From Parafrankia discariae (GTDB lineage: Bacteria; Actinomycetota; Actinomycetes; Frankiales; Frankiaceae), in NCBI RefSeq assembly GCF_000373365.1, contig NZ_KB891263.1:104299-168298 (forward strand): 64,000 nt of DNA, given 5' to 3'. Positions 34,667 through 45,230 of the stretch are shown one piece after another. The position numbers were made by a program, and so were the translations under genes. The notes beneath the pieces are model-generated. The model was not told the DNA's origin, did not search any database, and was given only the letters and a program-made list of their open reading frames with translations. How positions within the stretch are numbered: position 1 is the first letter of the stretch; every line of letters begins with the position of its first letter.

Positions 34667-35049
34667 CGCGTCCTGGACACCTCCTCGTGCGGGGGCGCCC
34701 TGCGGCGCTCGGTGGTGGCCTGCCCGGTGCGTTCGGTGCCGCCGGACGTTCCAGGTGGAACTGTCGGGAACGCCGGAAAGCGACTGGTCGGACTTTTCCG
34801 GTGATCCCAGACTGTGATGTTCCCAGAAGGCAGGGTGGAGGCACCACGCCAGGTGCCCGTATTGATGTCTGATCTGTCCTTGTAAGACATAATTCGTGCA
34901 GGTGGTGGGGTGGCGGGCGGCCGGGTGCCGACGGTCCGCGGGGCCGGCCCGCCATGATCGGATCGCGGTTCCGCTCGGTAACCGCGACCCTGGTGCCCTG
35001 ACGCGGACGTCCTCGTGGGCCGGTCGCGCGGTGCGGAAGGAGGCCGGCC
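34667..35049. other. Divergent intergenic region between kinase and lat
   Basis: This 383-bp region holds an AT-rich inverted repeat at 34865-34890 and otherwise nothing I recognise. It should carry promoters for the kinase and for the lysine-degradation operon. Confidence 0.4.
34865..34890. promoter_or_regulatory. Possible Lrp/AsnC-type operator upstream of lat
   Basis: An inverted repeat, ATGTCT (34865-34870) and AGACAT (34885-34890), has a 14-bp spacer in an AT-rich patch 160 bp before lat. In mycobacteria lat is regulated by a linked Lrp-like protein; here no such gene lies beside it. The link is inference. Confidence 0.45.
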
Positions 35050-36501
35050 GTGGCCGTCATGAGTGTCGCGGGCCGTGCGGGCGGGGGGAGCCGGGCCCGG
35101 CCGGAGCCGGCCGACGTGATCCCGATGTTGTCCAGACACGTCCTGACCGACGGATACGACGTCGTCTGCGACCTGAAGGCCAGTACGGGCAGCACGATCG
35201 TCGACGCCCGCACCGGGACGCGCCACCTCGACCTCTACAGCTTCTTCGCCTCCGCGCCGCTCGGGATCAACCCGCCGGCCCTGCTGGGCGACCCGGAGTT
35301 CCTCGCCGAGCTCGCCCGGGCCGCCGTCAACAAGCCGGCGAACCCCGACCTGGCGACCGTCGCCTACGCCGAGTTCGTCGAGACCTTCGCCCGGGTGCTG
35401 GGCGACCCGGAGCTGCCGCACCTGTTCTTCGTCGAGGGCGGGTCGGCCGCCGTCGAGAACGCCCTCAAGTGCGCGTTCGACTGGAAGAGCCGGCACAACG
35501 AGGCGCACGGGCGGCCCCCCGAGCTCGGCGGGCGGGTGCTGCACCTGCGGTCGGCGTTCCACGGCCGTGGCGGGTACACCCTTTCGGCGACCAACACCGA
35601 GCCGGTCAAGACCGCGCGCTTCCCGGTCTTCGACTGGCCGCGGATCGACTGCCCGGCGATGACCTTCCCCTGCACCGGCGCGGCGCTGGACGCGGTGGTC
35701 GCCGCCGAACGGCGCGCGCTCGCCCAGGCCGAGGAGGCGTTCGACCGCCACCGCCACGACATCGCCTGCTTCCTCGCCGAGCCGATCCAGGGCGAGGGCG
35801 GGGACAACCACCTGCGCGGCGAGTTCCTGCGCGCGATGGCGGCGCTGTGCGAGCGTCACGACGCGCTGTTCGTCGTCGACGAGGTACAGACCGGGGTGGG
35901 CCTGACCGGCTCCGCCTGGGCGCACACCCAGCTGGGCCTGCGCCCGGACGTCGTCGCGTTCGGCAAGAAGGTCCAGCTCGGCGGGGTGATGGCCGGGCGG
36001 CGGGTGGACGAGGTCGCCGACAACGTCTTCCGGCTGCCCGGGCGGATCAGCTCCACCTGGGGCGGCGGGCTCGTCGACATGGTGCGCTCCCGGCGGATGC
36101 TGGAGATCATGGAGTCGGAGCGGCTGTTCGACCGGGCCGCCACCCTGGGCGCCGAACTGCTGGCCGGGCTCGAGGCACTGGCCCGCCGCCACCCCCGCCT
36201 GCTGTGCAACGCCCGCGGCCGTGGGTTGATGTGCGCCGTGGACCTGCCCGACCGCGCCCGGCGCGACGAGGCCGTCCGGCTGTTGCGGGAACGCGAGCAC
36301 GTCCTGCTGCTGCCGTCGGGGGAGCGGGCGCTGCGGTTCCGCCCGGCGCTCACCATCGGCGCCGAGGAGCTCGCCGCCGGGGTGCGGGCCCTCGACCGCG
36401 TGCTCACCTCCCTGGCCACCCCCGTGTCCCCGGACGCCTCCACATCACCGGCCGTCCCCGTGTCCCCGGACGCGCCCGCACACGAGGAGAGAGCGCGATG
36501 A
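35050..36501 (+). CDS. lat: L-lysine 6-aminotransferase
   Basis: This 483-aa PLP enzyme of class-III aminotransferase fold transfers the epsilon-amino group of lysine to 2-oxoglutarate, giving the semialdehyde that cyclises to piperideine-6-carboxylate. Family marks are DGYDVVCDLKASTGSTIVDARTG, FFASAPLGINPPAL, FFVEGGSAAVENALKCAFDWK, the PLP-binding DEVQTGVGLTG and the Lys in VVAFGKKVQLGG. The GTG at 35050 has AAGGAGG 6 nt before it. The stop overlaps the ATG of the aldehyde dehydrogenase by 4 bp, so the two make alpha-aminoadipate from lysine. The C-terminus has a Pro/Ser/Ala tail with a repeated VPVSPDA motif. Confidence 0.93.
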   Translation: MAVMSVAGRAGGGSRARPEPADVIPMLSRHVLTDGYDVVCDLKASTGSTIVDARTGTRHLDLYSFFASAPLGINPPALLGDPEFLAELARAAVNKPANPDLATVAYAEFVETFARVLGDPELPHLFFVEGGSAAVENALKCAFDWKSRHNEAHGRPPELGGRVLHLRSAFHGRGGYTLSATNTEPVKTARFPVFDWPRIDCPAMTFPCTGAALDAVVAAERRALAQAEEAFDRHRHDIACFLAEPIQGEGGDNHLRGEFLRAMAALCERHDALFVVDEVQTGVGLTGSAWAHTQLGLRPDVVAFGKKVQLGGVMAGRRVDEVADNVFRLPGRISSTWGGGLVDMVRSRRMLEIMESERLFDRAATLGAELLAGLEALARRHPRLLCNARGRGLMCAVDLPDRARRDEAVRLLREREHVLLLPSGERALRFRPALTIGAEELAAGVRALDRVLTSLATPVSPDASTSPAVPVSPDAPAHEERAR

Positions 36502-38099
36502 CACTCGTTCATCCACGCCGGGTGGCGGCGGTGATCGGCGGTCGCCAGCACGACCTGTACGCCGCGGCCGGCCCGGCGGGCATCGCCCCGGAGACCGCCC
36601 GCGTCGTCAGCTCGACGAACCCGGCCCGCCTGAGCGACGTGGTCGCCGAGGTCGTGCTGGACGGGGCGGAGGCCATCGTCGCCGCCGCGGCCGCCGCCCG
36701 CGCCGCCCAGCGGGAGTGGGCGGACGTCCCGGCGCCGGTGCGCGGCGAGGTCATCGGCGCCTTCGGCCGGCTCGTAGAGGACAACGCGGAGACACTCGCC
36801 CGGCTGGTCACCCGGGAGATCGGCAAGCCGCTGGCGGAGGCGCGCGGCGAGGTCCGCGAGATCATCGACACCTGCGCGCTGTTCCGCGGCGAGGGCCGGC
36901 GCCCGCACGGCCAGACGGTGCCCTCCGAGATGCCCGACCGGGAGCTGTTCACCTACCGGGAGCCGCTCGGCGTGGTCATGGTGATCACCGCCGGCAACTT
37001 CCCGGTGGCGGTGCCCTCCTGGTACCTGGTGCCGGCGCTGCTGACCGGCAACGCGGTGGTGTGGAAGCCCGCCGAGTACGCCGCCGCCTGCGCCGCGGCC
37101 CTGATGGACCTGCTCACCGCCGCCGGCGTCCCGCCCGGGGTGGCGAACCTCGTCCTCGCCGACGGCCCGGTCACCTCGCTCGGCCTCGAACGCGCCCTGG
37201 AGGCCGGCCTCGTCGACAAGGTCGGCTTCACCGGCTCGACGTCCGTCGGCCGCTTCGTCGGCGCGCTGTGCGGGCGGCACCTGCAGTCGCCGTGCCTGGA
37301 GCTGGGCGGCAAGAACCCGATGGTGCTGGCCCCCGACGCCGACCTGGACGCCGCCGTCGCCGCCGCGCTGTTCGCCGGGTTCGGGACGGCCGGCCAGCGG
37401 TGCACCTCGCTGGGCACGGTGATCGCGCACGAGTCGGTGCACGGCGCGTTCCGGCGCCGGCTGGACGCCGCCGTCAGCGGCGCCGTGCTCGGCGACCCGA
37501 CCCGTGACGTCCTCTACGGCCCGCTGCTCGACGCCCGGTTCGCCGCCGGGTTCGAGGACCACCTGGCGTGCGTGCGCGACCATCACGAGCCGTTCGGGTC
37601 CACCGCGCTCGGCCGGATCGGCCCGGCCAGCCCGCGGCGCGGGTTCGTCGGTGACCCCGAGACCGGCCTGTACTACCACCCGGTCGTCATCGACCGGGTG
37701 CGCCCCGACGACGAGCTGTTCACCGCGGAGACCTTCGGCCCGATCGTCGGGCTGACCACCTACCGCCACCTGGAGGAGGCCGCCGAGCTCGCGAACCTGC
37801 CCGGCTACGGGCTGTCCTCGTCGATCTTCACCGGGGACCCGGTGAGCGTCCGGCGCTTCCGGCGCGGGGTGCGCGCCGGGATGGTCAGCGTGAACACCTC
37901 CACCTCCGGCGCCGAGGCGCACCTGCCCTTCGGCGGCAACGGGCGCTCCGGCAACGGCGCCCGCCAGTCCGGCCAGTGGGTCCTCGACCAGATGACCCGC
38001 TGGCAGTCCCTGACCTGGGAACTGTCCGGCCGCCTGCAGAAGGCCCAGCTGGACGTCTCCGTCCCCCCGGCCGACCTCGGCTTCCGCCTGCCGCGCTGA
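36498..38099 (+). CDS. Aldehyde dehydrogenase (alpha-aminoadipate semialdehyde / piperideine-6-carboxylate dehydrogenase)
   Basis: This 533-aa NAD(P)-dependent aldehyde dehydrogenase is of the ALDH7-like branch. Visible sites are the catalytic Glu in LELGGKNPMVLA and the catalytic Cys in GTAGQRCTSLGT. NAD contacts are in VITAGNFPVAVPSWYLVPAL and KVGFTGSTSVGRFV, and ETFGPIVGL is near the end. Starting with ATGA overlapping the lat stop, it should oxidise the lat product to alpha-aminoadipate, as Pcd does in beta-lactam producers. No beta-lactam genes are visible here, so catabolism of lysine or osmolyte synthesis is also possible. It is convergent with the cyclopropane synthase gene. Confidence 0.9.
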   Translation: MTLVHPRRVAAVIGGRQHDLYAAAGPAGIAPETARVVSSTNPARLSDVVAEVVLDGAEAIVAAAAAARAAQREWADVPAPVRGEVIGAFGRLVEDNAETLARLVTREIGKPLAEARGEVREIIDTCALFRGEGRRPHGQTVPSEMPDRELFTYREPLGVVMVITAGNFPVAVPSWYLVPALLTGNAVVWKPAEYAAACAAALMDLLTAAGVPPGVANLVLADGPVTSLGLERALEAGLVDKVGFTGSTSVGRFVGALCGRHLQSPCLELGGKNPMVLAPDADLDAAVAAALFAGFGTAGQRCTSLGTVIAHESVHGAFRRRLDAAVSGAVLGDPTRDVLYGPLLDARFAAGFEDHLACVRDHHEPFGSTALGRIGPASPRRGFVGDPETGLYYHPVVIDRVRPDDELFTAETFGPIVGLTTYRHLEEAAELANLPGYGLSSSIFTGDPVSVRRFRRGVRAGMVSVNTSTSGAEAHLPFGGNGRSGNGARQSGQWVLDQMTRWQSLTWELSGRLQKAQLDVSVPPADLGFRLPR

Positions 38100-38111
38100 T
38101 CAGGGCGACGG

Positions 38112-39509
38112 TCAGTAGGAAGGCCGCAGCGGCTGGTGCGAGGCGCCGGAGTCGGGGCGTACGCCCAGGACCTGGTGGATCTGCGAGCGGCCGGCCTCGA
38201 AGCTGAGCGCGGAGCCGGCCATGTACAGCCGCCACACCCGGGCCCGGCCCGCCCCGACCAGCGCGACCGCCTCGTCCCACCGGTTCTCCAGGTTGGTGAC
38301 CCACGCCCGCAGCGTCAGCGCGTAGTGCTCGCGCAGGTTCTCGACGTGGCGCACCTCGAAGCCGCCGGCCTGCATCAGCGTGACGAGCGCGCCGATCTCG
38401 TGCAGCTCCCCGTCGGGGAAGACGTAGCGGTGCAGGAAGTCGGCGTCGCGGGGCAGCGGGACCGGCCCGATCCGCGGCCGGCGGCGGGCCGCCCCGGCCG
38501 GGTCGCCCGGGAAGGAGATGCCGTGGTTGAGCAGCCGCCCGCCCGGCCGGAGCAGGCGGAACAGGGTGTCGAAGTAGACCGGGAGCTTCGCCCGGCCGAC
38601 GTGCTCGACCATGCCCACCGAGCTGATCGCGTCGAACGGGCCGTCGGTGATCTCCCGGTAGTCCTGCAGCCGGATCTCGATCCGGTCCGCCAGGCCGGCC
38701 TCGGCGACCCGGCGGCGCGCCTCGGCGGCCTGCTCCGCGGAGATGGTGATCCCCACCGCCTCGACACCGTGGTGGCGCGCGGCGTGCAGCACCATGCCGC
38801 CCCAGCCGCAGCCGACGTCCAGCAGCCGCTCGCCGGGCCGCAGGCCGAGCTTGCGGCAGACCAGCTCGTGCTTGGCCGTCTGCGCGGCGGTCAGCCCGGT
38901 CTCCGGTGACTCCCAGACCGCGCACGAGTAGGTCATGGACGGCCCGAGGACCAGCCGGTAGAAGTCGTTCGAGACGTCGTAGTGGTGGGAGATGGCGGCG
39001 GCGTCGCGGGTGCGGCTGTGCTGGCGCCCGCGCCCGCGCAGCCGGGTCTCCTCGGGCGGCGGCTGCGGCGGCCGTGGGCCGAACTGCCGGACGAGCACCG
39101 CCAGCGCCCGCACCGCCGCCGGGGACGGTCGCAGCCGCGTGATCCGCTCCCGTAGCGCCAGCGCGGCGAAGACGTCCCCGTCGAGCTCGAGGTCGCCGGC
39201 CACGTAGCCGCGGGCGAACCCGAGTTCGCCGGGGTGGAACAGCGCCCGCCGCAGCGCGTGCGGTGAGCGGATGATCACCTTCGTCGAGGTGTCGGGCCCG
39301 ATGGCGAACCCGTCCCACAATTCGACGCGGACCTCCGGGTCGGGTCCGAACAGGTCGAGCAGCAGGTCCCGACCGGCCCGGTCGACCTCGGGCGGCCAGT
39401 CGAAGCCCGCCGGCCGGGTCGCCGGTGGGCTCCACTGCCGAGGCGGCGCCGCGGATCTCTCGGGTGTGGATTGCTCGGGTTCTGTGTCGACGGGACGATC
39501 GACCGTCAC
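38112..39509 (-). CDS. Cyclopropane-fatty-acyl-phospholipid synthase family methyltransferase
   Basis: This 465-aa SAM-dependent enzyme is of the CfaS/mycolic acid cyclopropane synthase family, which methylates or cyclopropanates membrane lipid chains. An N-terminal lipid-binding region (HALRRALFHPGELGFARGYVAGDLELDGD) precedes ISHHYDVSNDFYRLVLGPSMTYSCAVW, the family signature. SAM-binding LLDVGCGWGGMVLHAA follows, then VGMVEHVGRAKLPVYF and FPDGELHEIG. The C-terminal FEAGRSQIHQVL completes the standard form. I choose the GTG at 39509 because GGAGG stands 7 nt upstream; the longer frame adds an Arg-rich leader. It is convergent with the lysine-degradation operon with a 12-bp gap. Confidence 0.9.
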   Translation of the reverse strand: MTVDRPVDTEPEQSTPERSAAPPRQWSPPATRPAGFDWPPEVDRAGRDLLLDLFGPDPEVRVELWDGFAIGPDTSTKVIIRSPHALRRALFHPGELGFARGYVAGDLELDGDVFAALALRERITRLRPSPAAVRALAVLVRQFGPRPPQPPPEETRLRGRGRQHSRTRDAAAISHHYDVSNDFYRLVLGPSMTYSCAVWESPETGLTAAQTAKHELVCRKLGLRPGERLLDVGCGWGGMVLHAARHHGVEAVGITISAEQAAEARRRVAEAGLADRIEIRLQDYREITDGPFDAISSVGMVEHVGRAKLPVYFDTLFRLLRPGGRLLNHGISFPGDPAGAARRRPRIGPVPLPRDADFLHRYVFPDGELHEIGALVTLMQAGGFEVRHVENLREHYALTLRAWVTNLENRWDEAVALVGAGRARVWRLYMAGSALSFEAGRSQIHQVLGVRPDSGASHQPLRPSY

Positions 39510-39811
39510 ATTGTCCTCCGGGTCCCGGGATACCGGGTCCGCCCGCCGGAGGCGCCGCCACCGGCCCGCGTCTTGCGCCACGCGACCCGGAGGCCGGTCT
39601 CGCGGTGTACGCGGAACTCGGCCCATCACTCTGCAAGGGCTGCGTCGGCGAAGGCAGGGCGACGCGACCCACGTCACGCCCATGGTCCCCCCACGGAGGG
39701 GTGTCGCAAACGGTGTCGTGGGTCGCGTCGCGCGTGTCGCGCTGGTGGGCCACCCGGCGGTGTCGCCGCGCGGGGCGACCGCGTGGGGCGCCGCGCGGGG
39801 CGGGGGTCCGC

Positions 39812-42800
39812 TCAGGCCACGGCGGAGGCACCCAGCAGGGCCTTGAGATCACCCATCAGCGCGGCGGTCCGCTGCACCTTGTACGCGTCGTCGAGCCGGA
39901 GCAGGGTCGTGCGGCTCGCCGACTGCAGGCGCAGGTGGACCTCGGTGGTGCCGGGGTGGTCGCCGAGCACCTCGCGCAGCCGGTCGACGGTCGGTGGGTT
40001 GACCCGCGACGCCGGCAGCGTGATCACGACCGGCGGGCTCAGGGCGTGCTCGCTGAGGTCGGGCACGGTCAGATCCGAGGCGACCAGACGCGGGGTGTCC
40101 TCCCGCTTGTCGATCCGCCCCTTGACGATGACGACCGCGTCCTCGGCGAGCTGGGTGGAGCAGGTCTCGTAGGTGGCCGGGAAGAACATGACCTCCAGGC
40201 CGCCCTCGAGATCCTCCACGGTGGCCAGGGCCCACAGTTTGCCCTGCTTGGTCACCTTGCGCTGCAGGCTGGAGATGATCCCGCCGATGGTGACGACCGA
40301 GCCGTCCGGGTAGTCGCCGCCGTTGAGGGAGGCGATGCCGCAGTCGGCCTTCGCCGCGAGGATGTGCTCGACCCCGAGCAGCGGATGGTCCGAGACGTAC
40401 AGGCCGAGCATCTCCCGCTCGTGGGAGAGCAGTACGGACTTGTCCCATTCCTGGTCGGAGAACTCCTGCACGCCGAAGATGGGGGCGGTGTCCTCCGCGG
40501 CGTCGTCGCCGTCGAAGGCGAAGAGGTCGAACTGGCCCTCGGCGTTCTTCTTCTTCACGCCCATCACCGCGTCGACGGCCTGCTCGTGCTTTTCCACCAG
40601 GCCGCGGCGGGTGTGACCGAGGGTGTCGAACGCGCCGGCCTTGATGAGTGACTCGATCGTGCGCTTGTTGCAGGCGACGGCGTCGACCTTGTCGAGGAAG
40701 TCGGGGAACGAGGCGAACCGGCTCTTGGCCTTCCGGTTGCGCACGATCGACTCGACGACGTTGACGCCGACGTTGCGGATCGCGGCGAGGCCGACCTTGA
40801 TCTCGTTGTCGCCGTGCGCGGTGTAGTCGGCGTCGGAGGTGTTCACGTCCGGCGGCAGGACGCGGATTCCCATTCGGCGGCACTCGTTGAGGTAGATGGC
40901 GCTTTTGTCCTTGTCGTCGCGCACCGAGGTCAGGAGGGCCGCCATGTACTCGGCCGGGAAGTTCGCCTTGAGATAGGCTGTCCAGTAGGAGACCAGACCG
41001 TAGCCGGCGGTGTGCGCCTTGTTGAAGGCGTAGTCGGAGAAGGGGACGAGAATGTCCCACAGGGTCTTGATGGCGGCCGGGGAGAACCCGCTGGCCTTCA
41101 TGCCGTCGGAGAACGGCACGAACTCCTTGTCGAGGATCTCCTTCTTCTTCTTGCCCATCGCGCGGCGCAGCAGGTCGGCCTGGCCGAGGGTGTAGCCGGC
41201 GACCTTCTGCGCGATGGCCATGACCTGCTCCTGGTACACGATCAGGCCGTGGGTGGTGTCCAGGATGTCGGCCAGCGGCTCGGCGAGCTCGGGATGGATC
41301 GGGGTGATCTCCTGCTGGCCGTTCTTGCGCAGCGCGTAGTTGATGTGCGAGTTGGCGCCCATCGGCCCCGGCCGGTACAGGGCTAGGACGGCGGAGATGT
41401 CCTCGAAGTTGTCCGGGCGCATCATCCGCAGCAGCGAGCGCATCGGCCCGCCGTCGAGCTGGAACACCCCGAGGGTGTCGCCGCGGGCGAGCAGCTCGTA
41501 GGACGCGGTGTCGTTGAGTTCCAGGGCCATCAGGTCGATCTTGAAGCCGCGGTTCGCCTCCACGTTGCGCACCGCGTCGTCCATCACGGTGAGGTTGCGC
41601 AGGCCGAGGAAGTCCATCTTCAGCAGGCCGAGGTTCTCGCAGGTCGGGTAGTCGAACTGCGTGATGATCGCGCCGTCGGCGTCGCGGCGCCACACCGGGA
41701 TGTGGTCGATGATCGGCTCGGCCGACATGATCACACCGGCGGCGTGCACACCCGCCTGGCGGATGAGCCCCTCCAGGCCCTTCGCCGTGTCGATGACCTT
41801 GCGGACGTCCGCGTCGGACTCGTAGAGGCCGCGGATCTCACCGGCCTCGCTGTAGCGGGGGTGCTTGGGGTCGAAGATCCCGCCGAGCGGGATGTCCTTG
41901 CCCATCACGGCCGGTGGCATCGCCTTGGTGATCCGGTCGCCCACCGCGTAGGGGTAGCCGAGGACCCGGGAGGAGTCCTTGATGGCGGCCTTGGCCTTGA
42001 TGGTGCCGTAGGTGACGATCTGGGCGATGCGGTCGTCGCCCCACTTCTCGGTGACGTACCGGATCACGTCGCCGCGCCGACGTTCGTCGAAGTCGATGTC
42101 GATGTCCGGCATCGAGACGCGGTCGGGGTTGAGGAACCGCTCGAACAGCAGGCTGTGCGGGATGGGGTCGAGGTCGGTGATGCCCAGGGCGAAGGCGACC
42201 ATGGAGCCCGCCGCGCTCCCGCGCCCGGGGCCGACCGGGATTCCCTGGCTCTTCGCCCACATGATGAAGTCGGCGACCACCAGGAAATAGGACGGGAAGC
42301 CCATCGCCAGGATGACCCCGAGCTCGTACTCGACCCGGGTGCGGTGCTCCTCGTCGAACCCGTCGGGGAACCGCCGGGCCATGCCCGCCCACGTCTCCTT
42401 GCGGAACCACGACTCGTCGGTCTCCCCGTCGGGGACGGGGAAGCGCGGCATCAGGTTCCGCTTGGTGAACATGCCCGCCGGGTCGACCCGCTCGGCGATC
42501 ATCAGCGTCGTCTCGCAGCCCTGCTGCCAGGCGTCGGACGTGTCGATCGCGTACATCTGCTCGGCGCTCTTCAGGAAGTAGCCCGAGCCCTCGAACTGGA
42601 AGGCCGGGTTCGCCACCGTCGAGGCGGTCTGCACGCACAGCAGCGCGGCGTGGGTCGTCCGCTCGGACTCGTAGGTGTAGTGCGAGTCGTTGGTGACGAC
42701 GAAACGCATGTCGAGCGCGCGGGCGATGTCGACCAGCCCGTCACGGACCCGGCGCTCGATCTCGATGCCGTGGTCCATGATCTCGCAGTAGTAGTTCTCG

Positions 42801-43348
42801 CGGCCGAAGATCTCCTGGTAGGTCGCGGCGGCCTTCAGCGCGGCGTCGTACTGGCCGAGCCGCAGCCTCGTCTGGACCTCGCCGGACGGGCACCCGGTCG
42901 TCGCCATCAGGCCCGCGGAGTGCTCGGAGATGATCTCCCGGTCCATGCGCGGCCACTTGATGTAATGGCCCTCGATGGATGCCCGGGAATTGAGCCGGAA
43001 AAGATTGTGCAGGCCCTCGGCGTTCCGCGCCCACACTGTCATGTGTGTGTAGGAGCCGCCACCGGAGACGTCGTCGCTCTTCTGGTGCGGCTCGCCCCAG
43101 CGGACGCGCTGCTTGAGCAGTCGTGATTCCGGCGCGACGTACGCCTCGCAGCCGATGATCGGTTTCACGCCCGCCGCGGTCGCCTGCTTGTAGAAGTCGT
43201 ACGCCCCGTACATGTAGCCGTGGTCGGTGATCGCCACGGCGGGCATGCCCTGTCGCGAGACCTCGCTGAACATGTCCTTGAGTCGCGCCGCACCGTCGAG
43301 CATCGAGTACTCGGTGTGAACGTGAAGGTGGACGAAAGAGTTCGACAT
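39812..43348 (-). CDS. dnaE: DNA polymerase III subunit alpha
   Basis: This 1178-aa replicative polymerase is of the DnaE1 type. The PHP domain begins at once: [19 protein letters not shown], then [10 protein letters not shown]. The polymerase palm shows the catalytic Asp residues in [13 protein letters not shown] at about 414-420 and [14 protein letters not shown] just before. Fingers with [10 protein letters not shown], the [12 protein letters not shown] region and YALRKNG follow. Then come tandem HhH ([14 protein letters not shown] region) and a C-terminal OB domain ([28 protein letters not shown]). The length is usual. The ATG at 43348 has GGAAGG upstream; a longer frame is a shadow. It is a conserved core gene, which anchors this part of the window in the chromosome. 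Confidence 0.97.
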   Translation of the reverse strand: MSNSFVHLHVHTEYSMLDGAARLKDMFSEVSRQGMPAVAITDHGYMYGAYDFYKQATAAGVKPIIGCEAYVAPESRLLKQRVRWGEPHQKSDDVSGGGSYTHMTVWARNAEGLHNLFRLNSRASIEGHYIKWPRMDREIISEHSAGLMATTGCPSGEVQTRLRLGQYDAALKAAATYQEIFGRENYYCEIMDHGIEIERRVRDGLVDIARALDMRFVVTNDSHYTYESERTTHAALLCVQTASTVANPAFQFEGSGYFLKSAEQMYAIDTSDAWQQGCETTLMIAERVDPAGMFTKRNLMPRFPVPDGETDESWFRKETWAGMARRFPDGFDEEHRTRVEYELGVILAMGFPSYFLVVADFIMWAKSQGIPVGPGRGSAAGSMVAFALGITDLDPIPHSLLFERFLNPDRVSMPDIDIDFDERRRGDVIRYVTEKWGDDRIAQIVTYGTIKAKAAIKDSSRVLGYPYAVGDRITKAMPPAVMGKDIPLGGIFDPKHPRYSEAGEIRGLYESDADVRKVIDTAKGLEGLIRQAGVHAAGVIMSAEPIIDHIPVWRRDADGAIITQFDYPTCENLGLLKMDFLGLRNLTVMDDAVRNVEANRGFKIDLMALELNDTASYELLARGDTLGVFQLDGGPMRSLLRMMRPDNFEDISAVLALYRPGPMGANSHINYALRKNGQQEITPIHPELAEPLADILDTTHGLIVYQEQVMAIAQKVAGYTLGQADLLRRAMGKKKKEILDKEFVPFSDGMKASGFSPAAIKTLWDILVPFSDYAFNKAHTAGYGLVSYWTAYLKANFPAEYMAALLTSVRDDKDKSAIYLNECRRMGIRVLPPDVNTSDADYTAHGDNEIKVGLAAIRNVGVNVVESIVRNRKAKSRFASFPDFLDKVDAVACNKRTIESLIKAGAFDTLGHTRRGLVEKHEQAVDAVMGVKKKNAEGQFDLFAFDGDDAAEDTAPIFGVQEFSDQEWDKSVLLSHEREMLGLYVSDHPLLGVEHILAAKADCGIASLNGGDYPDGSVVTIGGIISSLQRKVTKQGKLWALATVEDLEGGLEVMFFPATYETCSTQLAEDAVVIVKGRIDKREDTPRLVASDLTVPDLSEHALSPPVVITLPASRVNPPTVDRLREVLGDHPGTTEVHLRLQSASRTTLLRLDDAYKVQRTAALMGDLKALLGASAVA

Positions 43349-43796
43349 GTCGTCGGACCTTCCCGCGCGCGGAGGGCACGCCGGTCGATGCTCTGTGGGG
43401 GCTCGATGCTCGCTGGGGGGCGGTGCCGGGGCGGTCGCCCAGGGTGTTCGGGGTGTTCGGTGACGCGCTGAGAAACATGTGACGAGATTTAGGCGGTTCC
43501 CTCGTTCAATTGTTCTCAGGTTGATTCTCGGGGTGACGGTGACGGCATTGTGTCTCTCGGTGTCCGTGTGGGGTGCCGGTCGTCGTCCGGCGTCTTCCCA
43601 GCAGCCTAACCCGGCCCGCTGGGAGGGCTTCGGGAAGATGCCGACGTGTCCCACCCGGGGGCACGCAAACAGGCCGTCCCGCACCCGCCGGACACTTCAG
43701 CGGACTACATGCGGGACTACGCCGTCCGCGGGGCGCGCCGTTCGCGAGGCCCCCTCTTCGGGAGACGGGCGCGTCGCGGGACAGGCCGTCGCGGGA
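43349..43796. other. Upstream region of dnaE
   Basis: This 448-bp region lies between dnaE and the decarboxylase gene, both on the minus strand, so it holds the dnaE promoter and the decarboxylase 3' end. A more AT-rich patch at 43480-43545 is the likely promoter. No gene or strong hairpin is visible. Confidence 0.4.
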
Positions 43797-45230
43797 CTAC
43801 GGCCGCCGGCCGCCGACACGGGCCGCGGCGACGGCGGCCGCGACCGCCCGCACCGCCCGGTCGACATCGGCCTCGGTCGTCGTCCAGTTGCAGACCGAGA
43901 CCCGCATCGCCACCCGGCCGCGCCACACCGTGCCCGACATGAACGCCTCCCCGCCCGCGACCACCAGGTCCGTGGTCGCGGCGGTCGTCGCGTCGTCGTC
44001 GTCCACCCGCACCAGCACCTGGTTGAGCTCGACCTCGTTGAGCACCGCGACGCCGTCCAGCGCGGCGAGGGACGTGGCGAAACGCCGCGCGTGCGCGCAG
44101 CAACGGTCGACCAGCTCGGTCAGGCCCGACCGCCCGAGCGAGCGCAACGCGGCGTACAGGGCGAACCCGCGGGCCCGCCTGCTGAACTCCGGCGTCCACT
44201 CCAGCGGGTCGAGCTCGCCGTCCGTGGCATGGACGAGGTAGTCGGCCCGGGTGGACATCGCCGCCCGGTGCGCCCGTTCGTCGGCGACGATCGCGATCCC
44301 GCAGTCGTAGGCCACGTTGAGCCACTTGTGCCCGTCCGTGGCCCAGGAGTCGGCAGCCGCCATCCCCGCGACCAGGTCCCGGCGCCGGGCCGACGCGGAC
44401 ACGGCCGCCCACAGCCCGAAGGCGCCGTCCACATGCACCCACGCCCCGTGCGCGTGGCCGATCGCGCAGATCTCCGCGAGCGGGTCGAAGGCGCCGGTGT
44501 TGATCTCGCCGGCCTGGGCCACCACGATCGCCGGGCCGGACCCGTCCGCGAGGGCCGCGCGCAGCGCGTCGGGCCGCATCCGCCCCGCCTCGTCCGCGGC
44601 CACCACCGTCAGCCGGCGGGTGCCGAACCCCAGCAGGCGCAGCGCGACGTCCACCGTGGTGTGTCGGTCGGCGCCCACCAGGATCCGCACCGGCGGGGCC
44701 CCGTGCAGGCCGTCGGCCTCCACATCCCAGCCGTGGCGGGCCAGCACCCGGTGCCGGGCGGCGCCCAGCGCGGTCACGTGCGCCATCTGGGTGCCGGTGG
44801 TGATCCCGACCGAGGCGGACGCGGGCAGTCCGAGCAGCTCCTTGACCCACGATCCGGCGACCGACTCGGCGGCGGCGGCCGCCGGGGCCAGGCTGGACAG
44901 GCCCGCGTTCTGGTCCCAGGCGACGGCCATCAGGTCGGCGGCCAGCGCCGCCGGCATGATCCCGCCGATCACGTACCCGAAGAAGCGTGGCGACCCGGTG
45001 GCGGTGAGCCCGTCGGCCGCCGCGGCGGCGAGCGCGTCGACGACCTCGACGGGATCAGCGGGCCCTGCCGGCAGCGGCCCGCCGAGCTGGGCGCGGATCT
45101 TCTCGAATCCCGAGGTCGGGGCGACGGGCCGCTGCCGCAGGCCGTCCAGATAGCCCGCGACATGCTCGAAGGCCCGCAGCGTCGTCGCCCGCACCGTCTC
45201 GGCCTGCGCTGCCGTGCCGTCGAGCGCCAC
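43797..45230 (-). CDS. PLP-dependent group II decarboxylase-like protein
   Basis: This 477-aa PLP enzyme is related to aromatic-L-amino-acid and glutamate decarboxylases. The Lys that binds PLP is in SWATDGHKWLNVAYDCG, with the cofactor Asp-Ala-like pair in AWVHVDGAFGLWAA. Earlier blocks are HPRFFGY-like SPRFFGYVIGGIMPAALAADL, GSWVKELLGLP and GITTGTQMAHVTAL. It probably decarboxylates an aromatic or other amino acid; many actinobacterial members of unknown substrate look like this. The C-terminal part AMRVSVCNWTTTEADVDRAV is standard. It seems monocistronic; the 353 bp upstream separate it from the peptide cassette on the other strand. Confidence 0.88.
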   Translation of the reverse strand: MALDGTAAQAETVRATTLRAFEHVAGYLDGLRQRPVAPTSGFEKIRAQLGGPLPAGPADPVEVVDALAAAAADGLTATGSPRFFGYVIGGIMPAALAADLMAVAWDQNAGLSSLAPAAAAAESVAGSWVKELLGLPASASVGITTGTQMAHVTALGAARHRVLARHGWDVEADGLHGAPPVRILVGADRHTTVDVALRLLGFGTRRLTVVAADEAGRMRPDALRAALADGSGPAIVVAQAGEINTGAFDPLAEICAIGHAHGAWVHVDGAFGLWAAVSASARRRDLVAGMAAADSWATDGHKWLNVAYDCGIAIVADERAHRAAMSTRADYLVHATDGELDPLEWTPEFSRRARGFALYAALRSLGRSGLTELVDRCCAHARRFATSLAALDGVAVLNEVELNQVLVRVDDDDATTAATTDLVVAGGEAFMSGTVWRGRVAMRVSVCNWTTTEADVDRAVRAVAAAVAAARVGGRRP

